From Deltaproteobacteria bacterium (GTDB lineage: Bacteria > Desulfobacterota > Desulfobaccia > Desulfobaccales > 0-14-0-80-60-11), in assembly GCA_021817645.1 (NCBI GenBank), contig JAKAGH010000001.1, positions 1 through 47,988 on the forward strand: a DNA stretch of 47,988 nucleotides, read 5' to 3'. Made by a program: the position numbers and the translations under genes. Below, in pieces: positions 20,553 through 29,518 of this stretch. Position 1 is the stretch's first letter. Each line of letters opens with the position of its first letter. A model generated the notes under the pieces. The model was not told the DNA's origin and searched no databases. It saw nothing but the letters and a program-made list of their open reading frames with translations.

Positions 20553-22433
20553 ATGTGCGGCATCTGCGGTTTTACCGGGGAATCTGACCCGGCCACGCTC
20601 CAAAAAATGACCCAACGCCTGTGGCATCGCGGCCCGGATGACGACGGCTTTTACCACGATGGCGCGGTGAATCTGGGGATGCGGCGGCTGGCCATCGTCG
20701 ACGTGGAGATGGGGAAACAGCCGCAGTTCAACGAGGACCGGTCCCTGGTGGTGATGCAAAACGGTGAGATCTATAACCACCAGGTCTTGCGGGACGAACT
20801 GGAGCAACGGGGCCACCGCTTCCGCACCCACCACAGCGACACCGAACTCATCCCCCACCTCTACGAGGAATACGGCGAAAACTGGCCGCACCGGGTCAAC
20901 GGCATGTTCGGCGCCGCGCTGTGGGATACTCGGGATAAGAAACTCCTCCTTTACCGGGACCGGATCGGCAAGAAGCCCCTCTACTACGCCGTGAAAAACG
21001 GGCAAATCGTCTTTGCTTCGGAGATCAAGGCCATTCTGGCTCATCCCCTAATTTCCGGAGACCTGGATTACGGGGCCTTGTACCGCTATTTCGCGCTGAA
21101 GAACATCAGCGCCCCCCACACCGCGTTCGCGGACATCCGCCAGTTGCCGCCGGGCCATTTCCTGACCTGGCAATCCGGGCAGATCAAGGCCTGCCGCAGT
21201 TACTGGCAGCCAGATTTCAGTGCGGTCCTGGAGGATATCACCGAAGAGGACGCAGCCCGGCATTTGTTGGAACTCCTACAAGACGCGGTGAAAATCCGGA
21301 TGCAGTGCGATGTGCCTTACGGCGCCTATCTTTCCGGAGGGGTGGACTCCACCGCGGTGGTGGCCTTGATGTGCCAGAACCAGACGCAACCGGTGAAAAC
21401 CTTTTGCCTGGGCTATGAGGATAAGGCGGAAGGCCAGTTTGTGGGCAAATCCCAGGACCTCTATTTCGCCCGCACCATGTCGAAACAATTGGGGACCGAG
21501 CACTATGAATACATCATTAATGCCGCCCAGTTTGCGGAGCAAATGCCTGCAATCATGGCCGCGTTTGATGAGCCTTTTTCCGGCACGGTCTCCACTTTTT
21601 TTCTCTCCATCCTGATTAAACAGCATGTCAAAGTAGCCCTATCCGGAGACGGTGCGGACGAACTTTTCGGCAGTTACCTGGCCCACCGCCTGGCCCTGCC
21701 CCTGGAGCGCTACCTCGGCCTGGCCGCCGGCGGCAAGGCTTCTTGGCAGGACTTGACCGGAACAGAGCGCGGCTCCCTAACCCCTTTTGACACCCCCGAG
21801 CAGTTTGCCTTCCTGCAACGCATCGCCTCTCCCAGCCTGGCGGTCTGGCGCCGCCGCCTGGGAGTCTTCCAGGAAGACGAACTCCAGCAAATGCTGACTA
21901 CGGATTTCTTGCAGCGCGCCGCGAATCCGGGCCAACCGGACCCTTACCAGGAGTTGGAGCCCCGTCTCAGCGCCAGGGATAGCCTGAACAAAAATCTGGA
22001 GCTGGACCAGTTGGAGCTGCTGCCCAACCAGGTCCTGCCCTTTGTGGACCGGCTCTCCATGGCTCATGCCATCGAAGTGCGATGCCCCTATCTCGACTAC
22101 CGCCTCATCGACTTTGCGGACCGGTTGCCAGGGAGGCTGAAGATCAAAAACGGCGTGGTCAAACACCTCCACAAACTCGCGGTCTCCAAACTGCTGCCAG
22201 CGGAGCTGGTGCAGCGCCCCAAGGAAGGTTTTGTGCAGCCCGTTTACTCCTGGATGCGCGGCAGCTTGCAAGACTGGGTGGAGCGCCGCCTGGACGCGCT
22301 CCCAGATAGCGTGTTTAACCGGGACTTTATTGTCAACCTGCGAGGGGCTTTTAGAGAAGGGAAGCCGGGGCTGGAAGCCAAAATTTGGAATTTACTCTGT
22401 TTCGGTTTATTCTATAAGCAGCATGGCCGTTAA
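20553..22433 (+). CDS. asnB: AsnB-type glutamine-hydrolysing amidotransferase 1
   Basis: A 626-residue class II amidotransferase. Cys2 (MCGICGF) is the glutaminase nucleophile, with WHRGPDDDG and NGEIYNH in the first domain (about 1-210). The synthetase domain holds the ATP loop YLSGGVDSTAVVALM (about 258-272), ALSGDGADELFG (about 358-369) and LSMAHAIEVRCPYLD near 500. True asparagine synthetases look alike, but copies inside surface-glycan clusters often amidate sugar carboxyl groups or build other amides. A second, different copy lies at 33470. GGAAAACGGAAAACGG stands in for a Shine-Dalgarno site. Confidence 0.9.
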   Translation: MCGICGFTGESDPATLQKMTQRLWHRGPDDDGFYHDGAVNLGMRRLAIVDVEMGKQPQFNEDRSLVVMQNGEIYNHQVLRDELEQRGHRFRTHHSDTELIPHLYEEYGENWPHRVNGMFGAALWDTRDKKLLLYRDRIGKKPLYYAVKNGQIVFASEIKAILAHPLISGDLDYGALYRYFALKNISAPHTAFADIRQLPPGHFLTWQSGQIKACRSYWQPDFSAVLEDITEEDAARHLLELLQDAVKIRMQCDVPYGAYLSGGVDSTAVVALMCQNQTQPVKTFCLGYEDKAEGQFVGKSQDLYFARTMSKQLGTEHYEYIINAAQFAEQMPAIMAAFDEPFSGTVSTFFLSILIKQHVKVALSGDGADELFGSYLAHRLALPLERYLGLAAGGKASWQDLTGTERGSLTPFDTPEQFAFLQRIASPSLAVWRRRLGVFQEDELQQMLTTDFLQRAANPGQPDPYQELEPRLSARDSLNKNLELDQLELLPNQVLPFVDRLSMAHAIEVRCPYLDYRLIDFADRLPGRLKIKNGVVKHLHKLAVSKLLPAELVQRPKEGFVQPVYSWMRGSLQDWVERRLDALPDSVFNRDFIVNLRGAFREGKPGLEAKIWNLLCFGLFYKQHGR

Positions 22434-22450
22434 AATACAGTTTTTAGTTC

Positions 22451-22480
22451 TTGGTTTTAGTAAAATAATCACAATATAAT
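22451..22480 (+). promoter_or_regulatory. Putative sigma-70 promoter before the GNAT/radical SAM genes
   Basis: TTGGTT (22451-22456), an 18-base spacer and a perfect TATAAT (22475-22480) lie in a markedly AT-rich 66-base gap after asnB. Downstream a 17-codon reading frame (ATG 22496 to TGA 22547-22549) ends in a TGATG overlap with the GNAT start, a possible leader peptide. Confidence 0.45.
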
Positions 22481-22548
22481 TAGTATATTAAATAGATGGT
22501 TTGTTGCCTTTGGTTCGATATGCCGGAAGGGATAAGCGGGGCAATCTG

Positions 22549-23073
22549 ATGATGATGGGCAAAAAGGTGCGGTTGGTCCACCTGGAGAAAGAGGATCTGG
22601 CCAAGTCCCAGGGCTGGGTCAATGACCCGGCAATCAAAGCCCTGATGCTCCGGGTGCTGCCGGTGACTCGGATGGACCAGGAAAAGTGGCTGGAGGACAT
22701 TGCCCGGAACCCCGCCAAGATGGTGTTCGCCATCAAGCTGCTGGGCACCGGCGAGCATATCGGCAACACGGGTTTTTACCAGATCGATTGGCTGCACCGG
22801 CGGGCGGAATTCTGGATCTTGATCGGCGAACGCGGCTCTTGGGGCCAGGGGGTGGGCACCGAAGTGGTGCGGCTCATGCTGCGCTTTGGTTTTGGCGACC
22901 TCAATTTGCACAAAATATATTTGCACGTGGGCAGCACCAACGAACCAGCCATTTCCCTATACAAAAAGCTCAATTTCGCCGTCGACGGGAGGCTCCGGGA
23001 GCACTATTTCCTGGAGGGCAATTATCTCGATGTGCTGGCCATGTCAATTTTAAAAAAAGATTATGCCGGCTAA
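22549..23073 (+). CDS. GNAT-family N-acetyltransferase (RimJ/PseH-like)
   Basis: A protein of about 174 residues of the GNAT fold. It opens MMMGKKVRLVHLEKEDL. The acetyl-CoA binding segment is LIGERGSWGQGVGTEVVRLML (about 93-113), and NLHKIYLHVGSTNEPAISLYKKLNF (about 120-144) is typical. Similar proteins acetylate the amino group of UDP-linked sugars (PseH, WecD). Given the DegT aminotransferase in the cluster, acylation of an amino sugar is the likely role. The start is one of three ATGs at 22549-22557; an in-frame TTG at 22501 is less likely. It overlaps the next gene by 11 bases. Confidence 0.82.
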   Translation: MMMGKKVRLVHLEKEDLAKSQGWVNDPAIKALMLRVLPVTRMDQEKWLEDIARNPAKMVFAIKLLGTGEHIGNTGFYQIDWLHRRAEFWILIGERGSWGQGVGTEVVRLMLRFGFGDLNLHKIYLHVGSTNEPAISLYKKLNFAVDGRLREHYFLEGNYLDVLAMSILKKDYAG

Positions 23074-24013
23074 AAGTGACCATCGCCGCGCGGACCGCAC
23101 CGCCGAGGCCGAGGATTTCCCCCGGGTGATCCTCCTCGATAATTGCAACGCCTGCAATCTGCGCTGCTCCATGTGCGACCACCAGAACGTCAAGAAGTTC
23201 CGGAAAATCCAGCTCATGGATTTTAAGTTGTATCAGCGCCTCATCGACGAGATTGCCCGGGAAAACCCCGGAGCCCGGGTCTGGGAGATTTTCTTCGGCG
23301 ACCCTTTCATGTGCCGGGATATGGCGGAACGCATCCGCTACGCCAAGGAGCAAGGATTAAAGGACGTAGTACTCAACTCCAACGGCGTGCTGATGACCGC
23401 GCGCCGGGCCCGGGCCGTAATCGAGGCCGGGCTGGACGCCATGTACGTGGGCATCGACGCGGCCACGGAGGAGACTTACAACCGTATCCGGGTGGGTGGG
23501 GATTTCTCCAGGGCCGTGGCCCAGACTCTGGGATACCGGGACTTGCTCTTAAAGTATGGTACGGACCGGCAGAAATTGTTCGTCCAATTCGTGGTGAGCG
23601 AACTTAATGAAAGCGAAGTGGAGAGCTTCACCGCGTTCTGGAGCCGGGCGGGGGTGAACGTCAAGATCCGCCCCAAAGTGAGTTGGGCCGGTCTGGTGGA
23701 GGCCAACAATCTCCAGGCCAACGCCGCGCTGGAGCGCCGCCCCTGCTACTGGCTGATGCAGACCATCAATATCTGCGCGGACGGGGAGGTGGCCCTGTGT
23801 GCGGTGGACGTTCACTGCCGGGTGAAGTGCGGCAATGCCCGGGAGCATACTATCAAGGAATTGTGGCATGCCCAGCTGCAAGAGTATCGCCGCCTCCATA
23901 AAGAAGGCCGCTTCGACGCCCTGCCGGAGATGTGCCGGGAGTGCCCGGACTGGCAATCCGGCTATGCGGACTATGTCCAATCCCAACCCCAAGCGCAAGC
24001 AGGATGTTCATGA
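23063..24013 (+). CDS. Radical SAM/SPASM protein 1
   Basis: A 316-residue radical SAM enzyme. The [4Fe-4S]-SAM motif CNLRCSMC (CxxxCxxC) lies near residues 31-38. EIFFGDPFMC takes the place of the GGEP region, and LNSNGVLM and MYVGIDAATEETY follow. The C-terminal SPASM segment (about 225-310) has several Cys: RRPCYW, NICADGEVALCAVDVHCRVKCGN and MCRECPDW, enough for one or two extra clusters. It probably does radical chemistry on a sugar or a peptide, but the substrate is unknown. It overlaps both neighbours, so it is cotranslated with the GNAT and the second radical SAM gene. Confidence 0.88.
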   Translation: MPAKSDHRRADRTAEAEDFPRVILLDNCNACNLRCSMCDHQNVKKFRKIQLMDFKLYQRLIDEIARENPGARVWEIFFGDPFMCRDMAERIRYAKEQGLKDVVLNSNGVLMTARRARAVIEAGLDAMYVGIDAATEETYNRIRVGGDFSRAVAQTLGYRDLLLKYGTDRQKLFVQFVVSELNESEVESFTAFWSRAGVNVKIRPKVSWAGLVEANNLQANAALERRPCYWLMQTINICADGEVALCAVDVHCRVKCGNAREHTIKELWHAQLQEYRRLHKEGRFDALPEMCRECPDWQSGYADYVQSQPQAQAGCS

Positions 24014-24975
24014 CCGAACTACATACCCAGGAAACCTATACCGTCCGGGAGGCAGCCCGGGATTTTCCCATGATGGTGGTGCTGTCTTTCGTCTATGTCT
24101 GCAATGCCCAATGTCCCAACTGCCCCTATAACAACTCGGAGATCCGGGCCACTTATAAAGACGCCCTGATCATGCCGCCGGACCTCTTCCGGCAGATCGC
24201 GGACGAATGCGGCCCCCATGGGGCCATGCTGAGGATCTCCGGCGGCGGCGAGCCCATGCTGCACCCCCAGGCGGTGGAGCTCATGGTTTACGCCAAGGAG
24301 CGGGGCGCCCGGGTGGGGCTGATCACCAACGGCTCCCGCTTTACCGAGGAGTCTCTCACCGCGCTGATCACGGCGGACCTGGACGCCATCGAGTTTTCCG
24401 TGGACGCGGGCGATGCCGCCACCTACCGCCTGGTGCGGCCCGGCCTCGATTGGGACCGGCTCAATGCCAGCGTGCGCCTGGCCGCGGCTCTGCGGGAACG
24501 CCTGCATGCTGGCACCCGCCTCATTGTCAGCGTCATTAACCAGCAGGGGGTGGATGTGGCCGCGGCCGAGGCCCACTGGTCGCGCCTGGTGGATAAGGTG
24601 CAGATCCGCAAATACCTCACCTGGGGCTACAACGAAGACCTATCGGCGGACCCTTCGCCCTATCTTCCCCCGGAGCAGCGTATCCCCTGCCCCTGGCTCT
24701 TCGAGCGCCTCAATATCGACTCCCGGGGCGACGTGACCCTGTGCGGAGAAGATATCGCTTTTGCCGAAAAATTTGCCAACATCAGAGAAAGGTCCATTAA
24801 AGAGATTTGGAATGGGCCGGAATTTCAACATCTCCGGGACCTGCATCTGGCCCGGCGGGGCGAAGAGATCGCCATCTGCTCCCGGTGCCCGGATTGGAAA
24901 TACCGGTCCTGGCAATACAATTACTGGAAGGTGCTGCGGGATGCGGAAATGAAGCGCCAGTCCCGGCAAAGCTGA
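24010..24975 (+). CDS. Radical SAM/SPASM protein 2
   Basis: A 321-residue radical SAM enzyme. It has CNAQCPNC (CxxxCxxC) near residues 31-38, then ISGGGEPMLHPQ (the GGE motif, about 76-87), GLITNGSRF and IEFSVDAGDAATY. The SPASM-like tail carries IPCPWLFERLNIDSRGDVTLCGED and ICSRCPDW. It shares layout with the preceding protein but differs widely in sequence, so they are likely partners rather than a recent duplication. The start is the ATG at 24010 (AGGA 5 bases upstream), overlapping the previous stop in ATGA. Confidence 0.88.
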   Translation: MTELHTQETYTVREAARDFPMMVVLSFVYVCNAQCPNCPYNNSEIRATYKDALIMPPDLFRQIADECGPHGAMLRISGGGEPMLHPQAVELMVYAKERGARVGLITNGSRFTEESLTALITADLDAIEFSVDAGDAATYRLVRPGLDWDRLNASVRLAAALRERLHAGTRLIVSVINQQGVDVAAAEAHWSRLVDKVQIRKYLTWGYNEDLSADPSPYLPPEQRIPCPWLFERLNIDSRGDVTLCGEDIAFAEKFANIRERSIKEIWNGPEFQHLRDLHLARRGEEIAICSRCPDWKYRSWQYNYWKVLRDAEMKRQSRQS

Positions 24976-25046
24976 AATCTCTCTCGCCACCCGTTCAAGG
25001 GACTTGGCTCAGCCATAAAGTTGATAAATCAGGCAGTCAAGGAATT

Positions 25047-25087
25047 GGCGGGCAGTGCCCACCCTAAAACAACTTGTTGTTTTAGGG
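25047..25087. repeat. Two adjacent palindromes after the radical SAM genes
   Basis: GGCGGGCAGTGCCCACC (25047-25063) is an imperfect palindrome, directly followed by CCCTAAAACAAC-TT-GTTGTTTTAGGG (25062-25087), a perfect 12-bp inverted repeat. The second is followed by AATAATTTTG rather than a clean T-run, so it could be a weak terminator for the GNAT/radical SAM operon or an intergenic element. Confidence 0.65.
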
Positions 25088-25130
25088 AATAATTTTGTTG
25101 AGAAGGGACTGCCTTTGATTTCCATTATTT

Positions 25131-25155
25131 TGCGCCTTGGCGTCTTTGCGTGAGG
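25131..25155 (-). repeat. Dispersed repeat, CGCCAAGACGC family, copy 4
   Basis: On the minus strand CCTCACGCAAAGACGCCAAG then GCGCA. It is inverted relative to copies 2, 3 and 5 and lies just upstream of the WbqC-family gene. Confidence 0.7.
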
Positions 25156-25177
25156 ACTATCTCTTCGGAACAGCAAA

Positions 25178-25912
25178 ATGACCAACTCGCAGTTTCCGGC
25201 CTCCGGCAAAATAATCGGTATCCTCCAGCCCGGCTATCTGCCCTGGCTGGGTTTTTGGGAGCAGTTGCACGCCACCGATATCTTTGTGATTTATGATGAT
25301 GTGCAGTATGATAAGCATGGCTGGCGCAACCGCAACCGGATCAAGACCCCCCAGGGCCCCCAGTGGCTGACCGTCCCCGTCCGGGTGAATTTCTCCCAGG
25401 GGCCGCTGATCTTGGAAGTGAAAGTAAATAATCGGGAGAATTGGCGCAAGAAACATCTTTTTTCCATCCGGCAGAATTACGCCAGGGCGCCTTTTTTCAG
25501 CCGTTATATCGACTTTTTTGCCGAGGCTTACCAGCGGGACTGGGAATATCTCATCGACCTGGACCTGCATCTGCTCCGCCACCTGGCGGCCTTCCTGGGG
25601 ATCGACCCGGCGAAAATCGTCAGGTCTTCCAGCCTGGAGGTGACGGGTGACCGGATCACCAGGCTGATCGGCATCTGCCAAAAACTAGGGGCCGCCACTT
25701 TTTATGAAGGGGCCTCGGGCCGCAACTATATCGAGACGGCCGCGTTCCGGGAGCAGGGGATCGAGGTGGTTTACCAGGATTACCACCATCCGGTGTATCC
25801 TCAGCTTTACGGAGATTTTATTGCCAACCTGTCGATTATCGACCTTCTTTTTAACTGTGGGGATGAGAGTTTGGCCATCCTGACCCACCAAAATTCGGGG
25901 GAGCCGAAGTAG
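25178..25912 (+). CDS. WbqC-family protein
   Basis: A 244-residue protein with the WbqC-family opening ILQPGYLPWLGFWEQLHATDIFVIYDDVQYDKHGWRNRN (about 14-53), then TVPVRV and a C-terminal YQDYHHPVYPQLYGDF with LLFNCGDES. The family is widespread in O-antigen and glycan-modification clusters; its reaction has not been settled to my knowledge, though an amide- or acyl-forming role on amino sugars is often supposed. It lies directly before the dehydratase gene (stop and start one base apart). Confidence 0.88.
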   Translation: MTNSQFPASGKIIGILQPGYLPWLGFWEQLHATDIFVIYDDVQYDKHGWRNRNRIKTPQGPQWLTVPVRVNFSQGPLILEVKVNNRENWRKKHLFSIRQNYARAPFFSRYIDFFAEAYQRDWEYLIDLDLHLLRHLAAFLGIDPAKIVRSSSLEVTGDRITRLIGICQKLGAATFYEGASGRNYIETAAFREQGIEVVYQDYHHPVYPQLYGDFIANLSIIDLLFNCGDESLAILTHQNSGEPK

Positions 25913-26950
25913 ATGGGCAAGACCGTACTGATTACCGGCGGCGCCGGTTTTATGGGCAGCAATTTCGTCAGCTATCTCTACAATAAGTATCCTGATTATA
26001 AGATCATCGTCCTGGATGCCCTGACCTATGCCGGCAGCATCGACAACCTGCCGGTGAATCTCAATGAAGCCAACGGCGGCCGGCTGGTATTCTGGTACGG
26101 CAACGTGCGCAACGCCGAACTGGTGGACACCCTGATGTCCCAGGCAGATGTGGTGGTCCATTTTGCCGCGGAAACCCACGTAACCCGCTCCATTTATGAC
26201 AATTTTCTCTTTTTTGAGACCGATGTCCTGGGCACCCAGACCATTGCCAATGCATCCTTGAAATACCGGGACCGGGTGGAGCGCTTCATTCACATCTCCT
26301 CTTCGGAAGTCTATGGCACCGCCCTGGGCGAGCGGATGGCGGAAGACCACCCGCTGCTGCCCCTGAGCCCTTACGCCTCTGCCAAGGCCGGGGCCGACCG
26401 CCTGGTTTATTCTTATTGGGCCACCTACGAACTGCCGGTCATCATCCTGCGACCTTTTAACAATTTTGGCCCCAGGCAGCACCTGGAGAAGGCCATTCCC
26501 CGCTTCATCACCAGCTGTATCCTGGATGAGCCCATCCGGGTGCACGGCGACGGCAGCGCGGCCCGGGATTATATCTTTGTGGGCGACCTCTGCCGGGCTT
26601 TAGACTTATTCCTGCAAGCCGACCCCGGGCAGGTGGCCGGCCAGGTTTTCAATGTGGCCACCGGGGAGCACCGCTCCATTCTCTCCATTGCCCGGGACAT
26701 CGTGCGCCTGATGGGCAAAGACGAGAGCATCATCACTTTTGTGGGGGACCGGCCGGGCCAGGTCTTCAGGCATACCGGGGATATCGCCAAGCTGCAGGGC
26801 CGCTTCGGCTGGCAGCCTCAAGTCGGCTGGCAGGACGGCCTGCAACAGACCATCCAGTGGTATGAGCAGAACCGCCCCTGGTGGGAAAAGCAGCTGTGGA
26901 TGCGGGCGGTGCCCATCATTACCAAATCGGGCAAGCGGGAACTGCATTAA
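25913..26950 (+). CDS. NAD-dependent nucleotide-sugar dehydratase/epimerase (RfbB-like)
   Basis: A 345-residue extended short-chain dehydrogenase. The NAD loop is TGGAGFMGSNF (about 8-18). HFAAETHVTRSIYD (about 83-96) is the RmlB-type segment, followed by the catalytic SSSEVYG (about 128-134) and YASAK (about 151-155). The closest match by eye is dTDP-glucose 4,6-dehydratase, or the related UDP-sugar dehydratases and GDP-mannose dehydratases. It would supply a 4-keto-6-deoxy sugar to the DegT aminotransferase at 29771. Confidence 0.88.
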   Translation: MGKTVLITGGAGFMGSNFVSYLYNKYPDYKIIVLDALTYAGSIDNLPVNLNEANGGRLVFWYGNVRNAELVDTLMSQADVVVHFAAETHVTRSIYDNFLFFETDVLGTQTIANASLKYRDRVERFIHISSSEVYGTALGERMAEDHPLLPLSPYASAKAGADRLVYSYWATYELPVIILRPFNNFGPRQHLEKAIPRFITSCILDEPIRVHGDGSAARDYIFVGDLCRALDLFLQADPGQVAGQVFNVATGEHRSILSIARDIVRLMGKDESIITFVGDRPGQVFRHTGDIAKLQGRFGWQPQVGWQDGLQQTIQWYEQNRPWWEKQLWMRAVPIITKSGKRELH

Positions 26951-26968
26951 AATCATTAAGGATGCAGG

Positions 26969-28261
26969 TTGGCCTTTAAACGCAATTTTCTCTGGATGCT
27001 GGCCAGCAGAATCGTACAGATGTCTGCTGGCCTTTTTATGGGCGCGCTCATCAACCGTTCCCTGGGGCCCGCGGGCCGGGGCATTTATGCGGAAGTGCTG
27101 ACCTGGGTAAGCCTGTTCGTGATGGTTTTTGGGTTAAGCATAGACACGGCCATTTATCATCTGGCCAATCGCAGCGCTTACGGCGAGGACGACGCGTCCC
27201 GGTTCGCCACCATCCTTTGGCTGAACCTGGGCTACTCCCTGCTGGCGGTGGCGGGCCTAAGCGTCCTGGTGCATTACTGGTCCCACCTGGTCTCCGCCAC
27301 CACGGCGCAGCACGTTTTTCTCCTGGCGGTGCTGATCCTGGTCTCCATGCTGGCCAGCAACCTGCTGGTCTTTTACCAGGCCATGGGCAACATCAAAGCC
27401 GCCGCGGTCATCGGCATGGCCCAGCTCCTGGTGCAAGCGGCCTTGATTATCGCCGCTTATCTCGGCGGCTTTCTGACCCTGCCCTTTATCTTCTGGAGCA
27501 TGGTCATCATGCAACTCGCGGGCGTGATCCTGCTGCTGGGGCTGGCCTGGCAAAGCCGGCTCATGAGCGGGCGCTTTTCCCTGGAGATGGCCAAAATTAT
27601 TTTATCCGCAGGGCTGAAGCAGCATGTGGCCACCATTTGCACCTTTGCCTATACGAAGGTTAACCAGTTAATCTTATTCAGATATTGTGGCGAGGTGGCC
27701 ACCGGCATCTTTTCCGTCTCCCTGGCCATCGCCCTGGCCCTGATGTTTATCCCTCAGACTTTTCAAACGGTCCTCTATCCCCGGGTAATTCACGGGGATG
27801 ACGACTACGAAGTGACGGTGCGCGCCCTGCGGGTGGGCTTTTATACCTGGGGTCTGATGGTCCTGGGGATCATGCTCCTGGCCCGGCCGATCCTCCTGGT
27901 TTATGGCGGCGCCAGCTTTCTTTCCTCCGTCAACCTGCTGCGCATCCTGATGATCGGGGCCTGGTTTTTGCCGCTGTCCTCCCTGGTTGCCCCCTATTAC
28001 GTCAAGAAGGGGGCTTTTGGCCTGGGTTCTACTTCCGCGGTGATCCTGGCCGTTTTTAGTATCGGGTTGAACTTTATCTTGGTGCCTCGCTATGCTGCGG
28101 TGGGGGCGGCCCTGGCCACCTCCGTTACCTGCCTGGTGGGTTTCGGCCTGGTGCTGGGATTATTGTATCTGATCTCCAAAAAGAATCCCCTGGTGATCTT
28201 TATCCCGGCCCTGGCCAGGGAATTGAAGCAGTTGCGAATTAAAAACTTGTTTTCTTCTTAG
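26969..28261 (+). CDS. Polysaccharide flippase (Wzx/MurJ-like)
   Basis: A 430-residue polytopic membrane protein of the MVF/MATE-like superfamily with about 12-14 hydrophobic segments. The N-terminus FLWMLASRIVQMSAGLFMGALINRSLGPAGRGIYAEVL is the typical Wzx opening. It would flip the lipid-linked repeat unit to the periplasm. It begins with TTG at 26969 (AAGGA upstream); the next ATG is at 26996. The gap to the dehydratase gene is 18 bases. Confidence 0.87.
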   Translation: MAFKRNFLWMLASRIVQMSAGLFMGALINRSLGPAGRGIYAEVLTWVSLFVMVFGLSIDTAIYHLANRSAYGEDDASRFATILWLNLGYSLLAVAGLSVLVHYWSHLVSATTAQHVFLLAVLILVSMLASNLLVFYQAMGNIKAAAVIGMAQLLVQAALIIAAYLGGFLTLPFIFWSMVIMQLAGVILLLGLAWQSRLMSGRFSLEMAKIILSAGLKQHVATICTFAYTKVNQLILFRYCGEVATGIFSVSLAIALALMFIPQTFQTVLYPRVIHGDDDYEVTVRALRVGFYTWGLMVLGIMLLARPILLVYGGASFLSSVNLLRILMIGAWFLPLSSLVAPYYVKKGAFGLGSTSAVILAVFSIGLNFILVPRYAAVGAALATSVTCLVGFGLVLGLLYLISKKNPLVIFIPALARELKQLRIKNLFSS

Positions 28262-28294
28262 ATGAATCTCACTGAGCAAAATCGGTCTTAAACA

Positions 28295-29518
28295 ATGAAG
28301 GCAAAATTTTATTTTCTGCCATTATTGCTGCTTTATGTGGCTATCATTCTCTTAGCCTACCATAATAATTTGCAGGACGACGAAATCCGCTACGTAACTT
28401 TCGCCAGGAATTTATCCCAAGGTTTTTATAGCCCCGCCGATAACATTAATCTCTGGAGCGGCCCCGGTTATCCGCTGCTGCTGTTGCCCTTCGTAATCTT
28501 GAAATTAGATGGCCTGCCCATCAAAATACTGAATGCCTTTTTGTTATTTTTTGCCGTTATCTACTTTTACAATACCTTAAAAATATATTTGGATCAGAAA
28601 TACGCCCTATATATCTCATATATCCTAGGCTTATACCCGCCGATCTTGCGGGATCTACACATGATCCTGACCGAAACTTTTGTCTGCTTTCTTATTTGCG
28701 GGTTTATTTACCATTTCTGCAAGCTTCTGCAACATGAGGCCACAAATAGATTTCATCTGGTCATTGCCTCTTTGTACCTGGCGTTTATCGCCCTGACCAA
28801 AATAATATTTGGATATGTGATATTAATAGTAATCGCAATATTTTTTGTAGTCTCCGCGATAAGACGAAAAAAGAGCGTGATGAAAGTATTAGCCGTTAAT
28901 ATCATCGCCATGCTTTTCTGTTTGCCCTATCTTTTTTATACTTATTCACTTACCGGTAAGATGTTTTATTGGGGAACTTCCGGGGGCATGTCCCTCTATT
29001 GGATGTCCACTCCTTACAGCGGCGAACTTGGCAATTGGTGTGATTGGAGTCAGGTATATGCGCAGCCGCAGTTATATGCCAACCATCATCAATTTTTTGA
29101 CCGGATTGCCCCGCTGGACAACGTGCAGCGGGACGAAGAGTTCAAGAAACAAGGATTAAGAAACATCTGGGCGCATCCGCAGAAATTTCTGGCAAACTGG
29201 ATGTGTAATCTGGGACGCCTGTTGTTTTCTTATCCTTTTTCTTATAAACTCCAATCACCCACAACATTCTTTTATTTAATACCTAATATGTTTTTGGTGG
29301 TCCTCTCAATTTTATGTATTTACCCCACGATAACAAGGTACCACAATGTACCATTTGAAATAATTATTCTTCTTTTAATATCTGTCATATATTTAGGCGG
29401 ATCAACCTTGCTCAGTGCTTATGAAAGGCAATTACGCCCGATTTTCCCCATTTTATTCTTATGGATATCTTTCACCTTGTTGAGAATTATGGAAATCAGG
29501 ATACGTGCGGCTGATTAA
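28295..29518 (+). CDS. GT-C-like membrane glycosyltransferase (PMT/GT39-like)
   Basis: A 407-residue membrane protein with about ten hydrophobic helices. The first periplasmic loop carries QDDEIRYVTFARNL near residue 28, the acidic motif placed as in GT39/ArnT-type lipid-phosphosugar transferases. NLWSGPGYPLLLLP (about 51-64) is also family-like. It probably adds a sugar on the periplasmic side. The gene is clearly more AT-rich than its neighbours, particularly after 28550, suggesting separate origin. Confidence 0.7.
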   Translation: MKAKFYFLPLLLLYVAIILLAYHNNLQDDEIRYVTFARNLSQGFYSPADNINLWSGPGYPLLLLPFVILKLDGLPIKILNAFLLFFAVIYFYNTLKIYLDQKYALYISYILGLYPPILRDLHMILTETFVCFLICGFIYHFCKLLQHEATNRFHLVIASLYLAFIALTKIIFGYVILIVIAIFFVVSAIRRKKSVMKVLAVNIIAMLFCLPYLFYTYSLTGKMFYWGTSGGMSLYWMSTPYSGELGNWCDWSQVYAQPQLYANHHQFFDRIAPLDNVQRDEEFKKQGLRNIWAHPQKFLANWMCNLGRLLFSYPFSYKLQSPTTFFYLIPNMFLVVLSILCIYPTITRYHNVPFEIIILLLISVIYLGGSTLLSAYERQLRPIFPILFLWISFTLLRIMEIRIRAAD

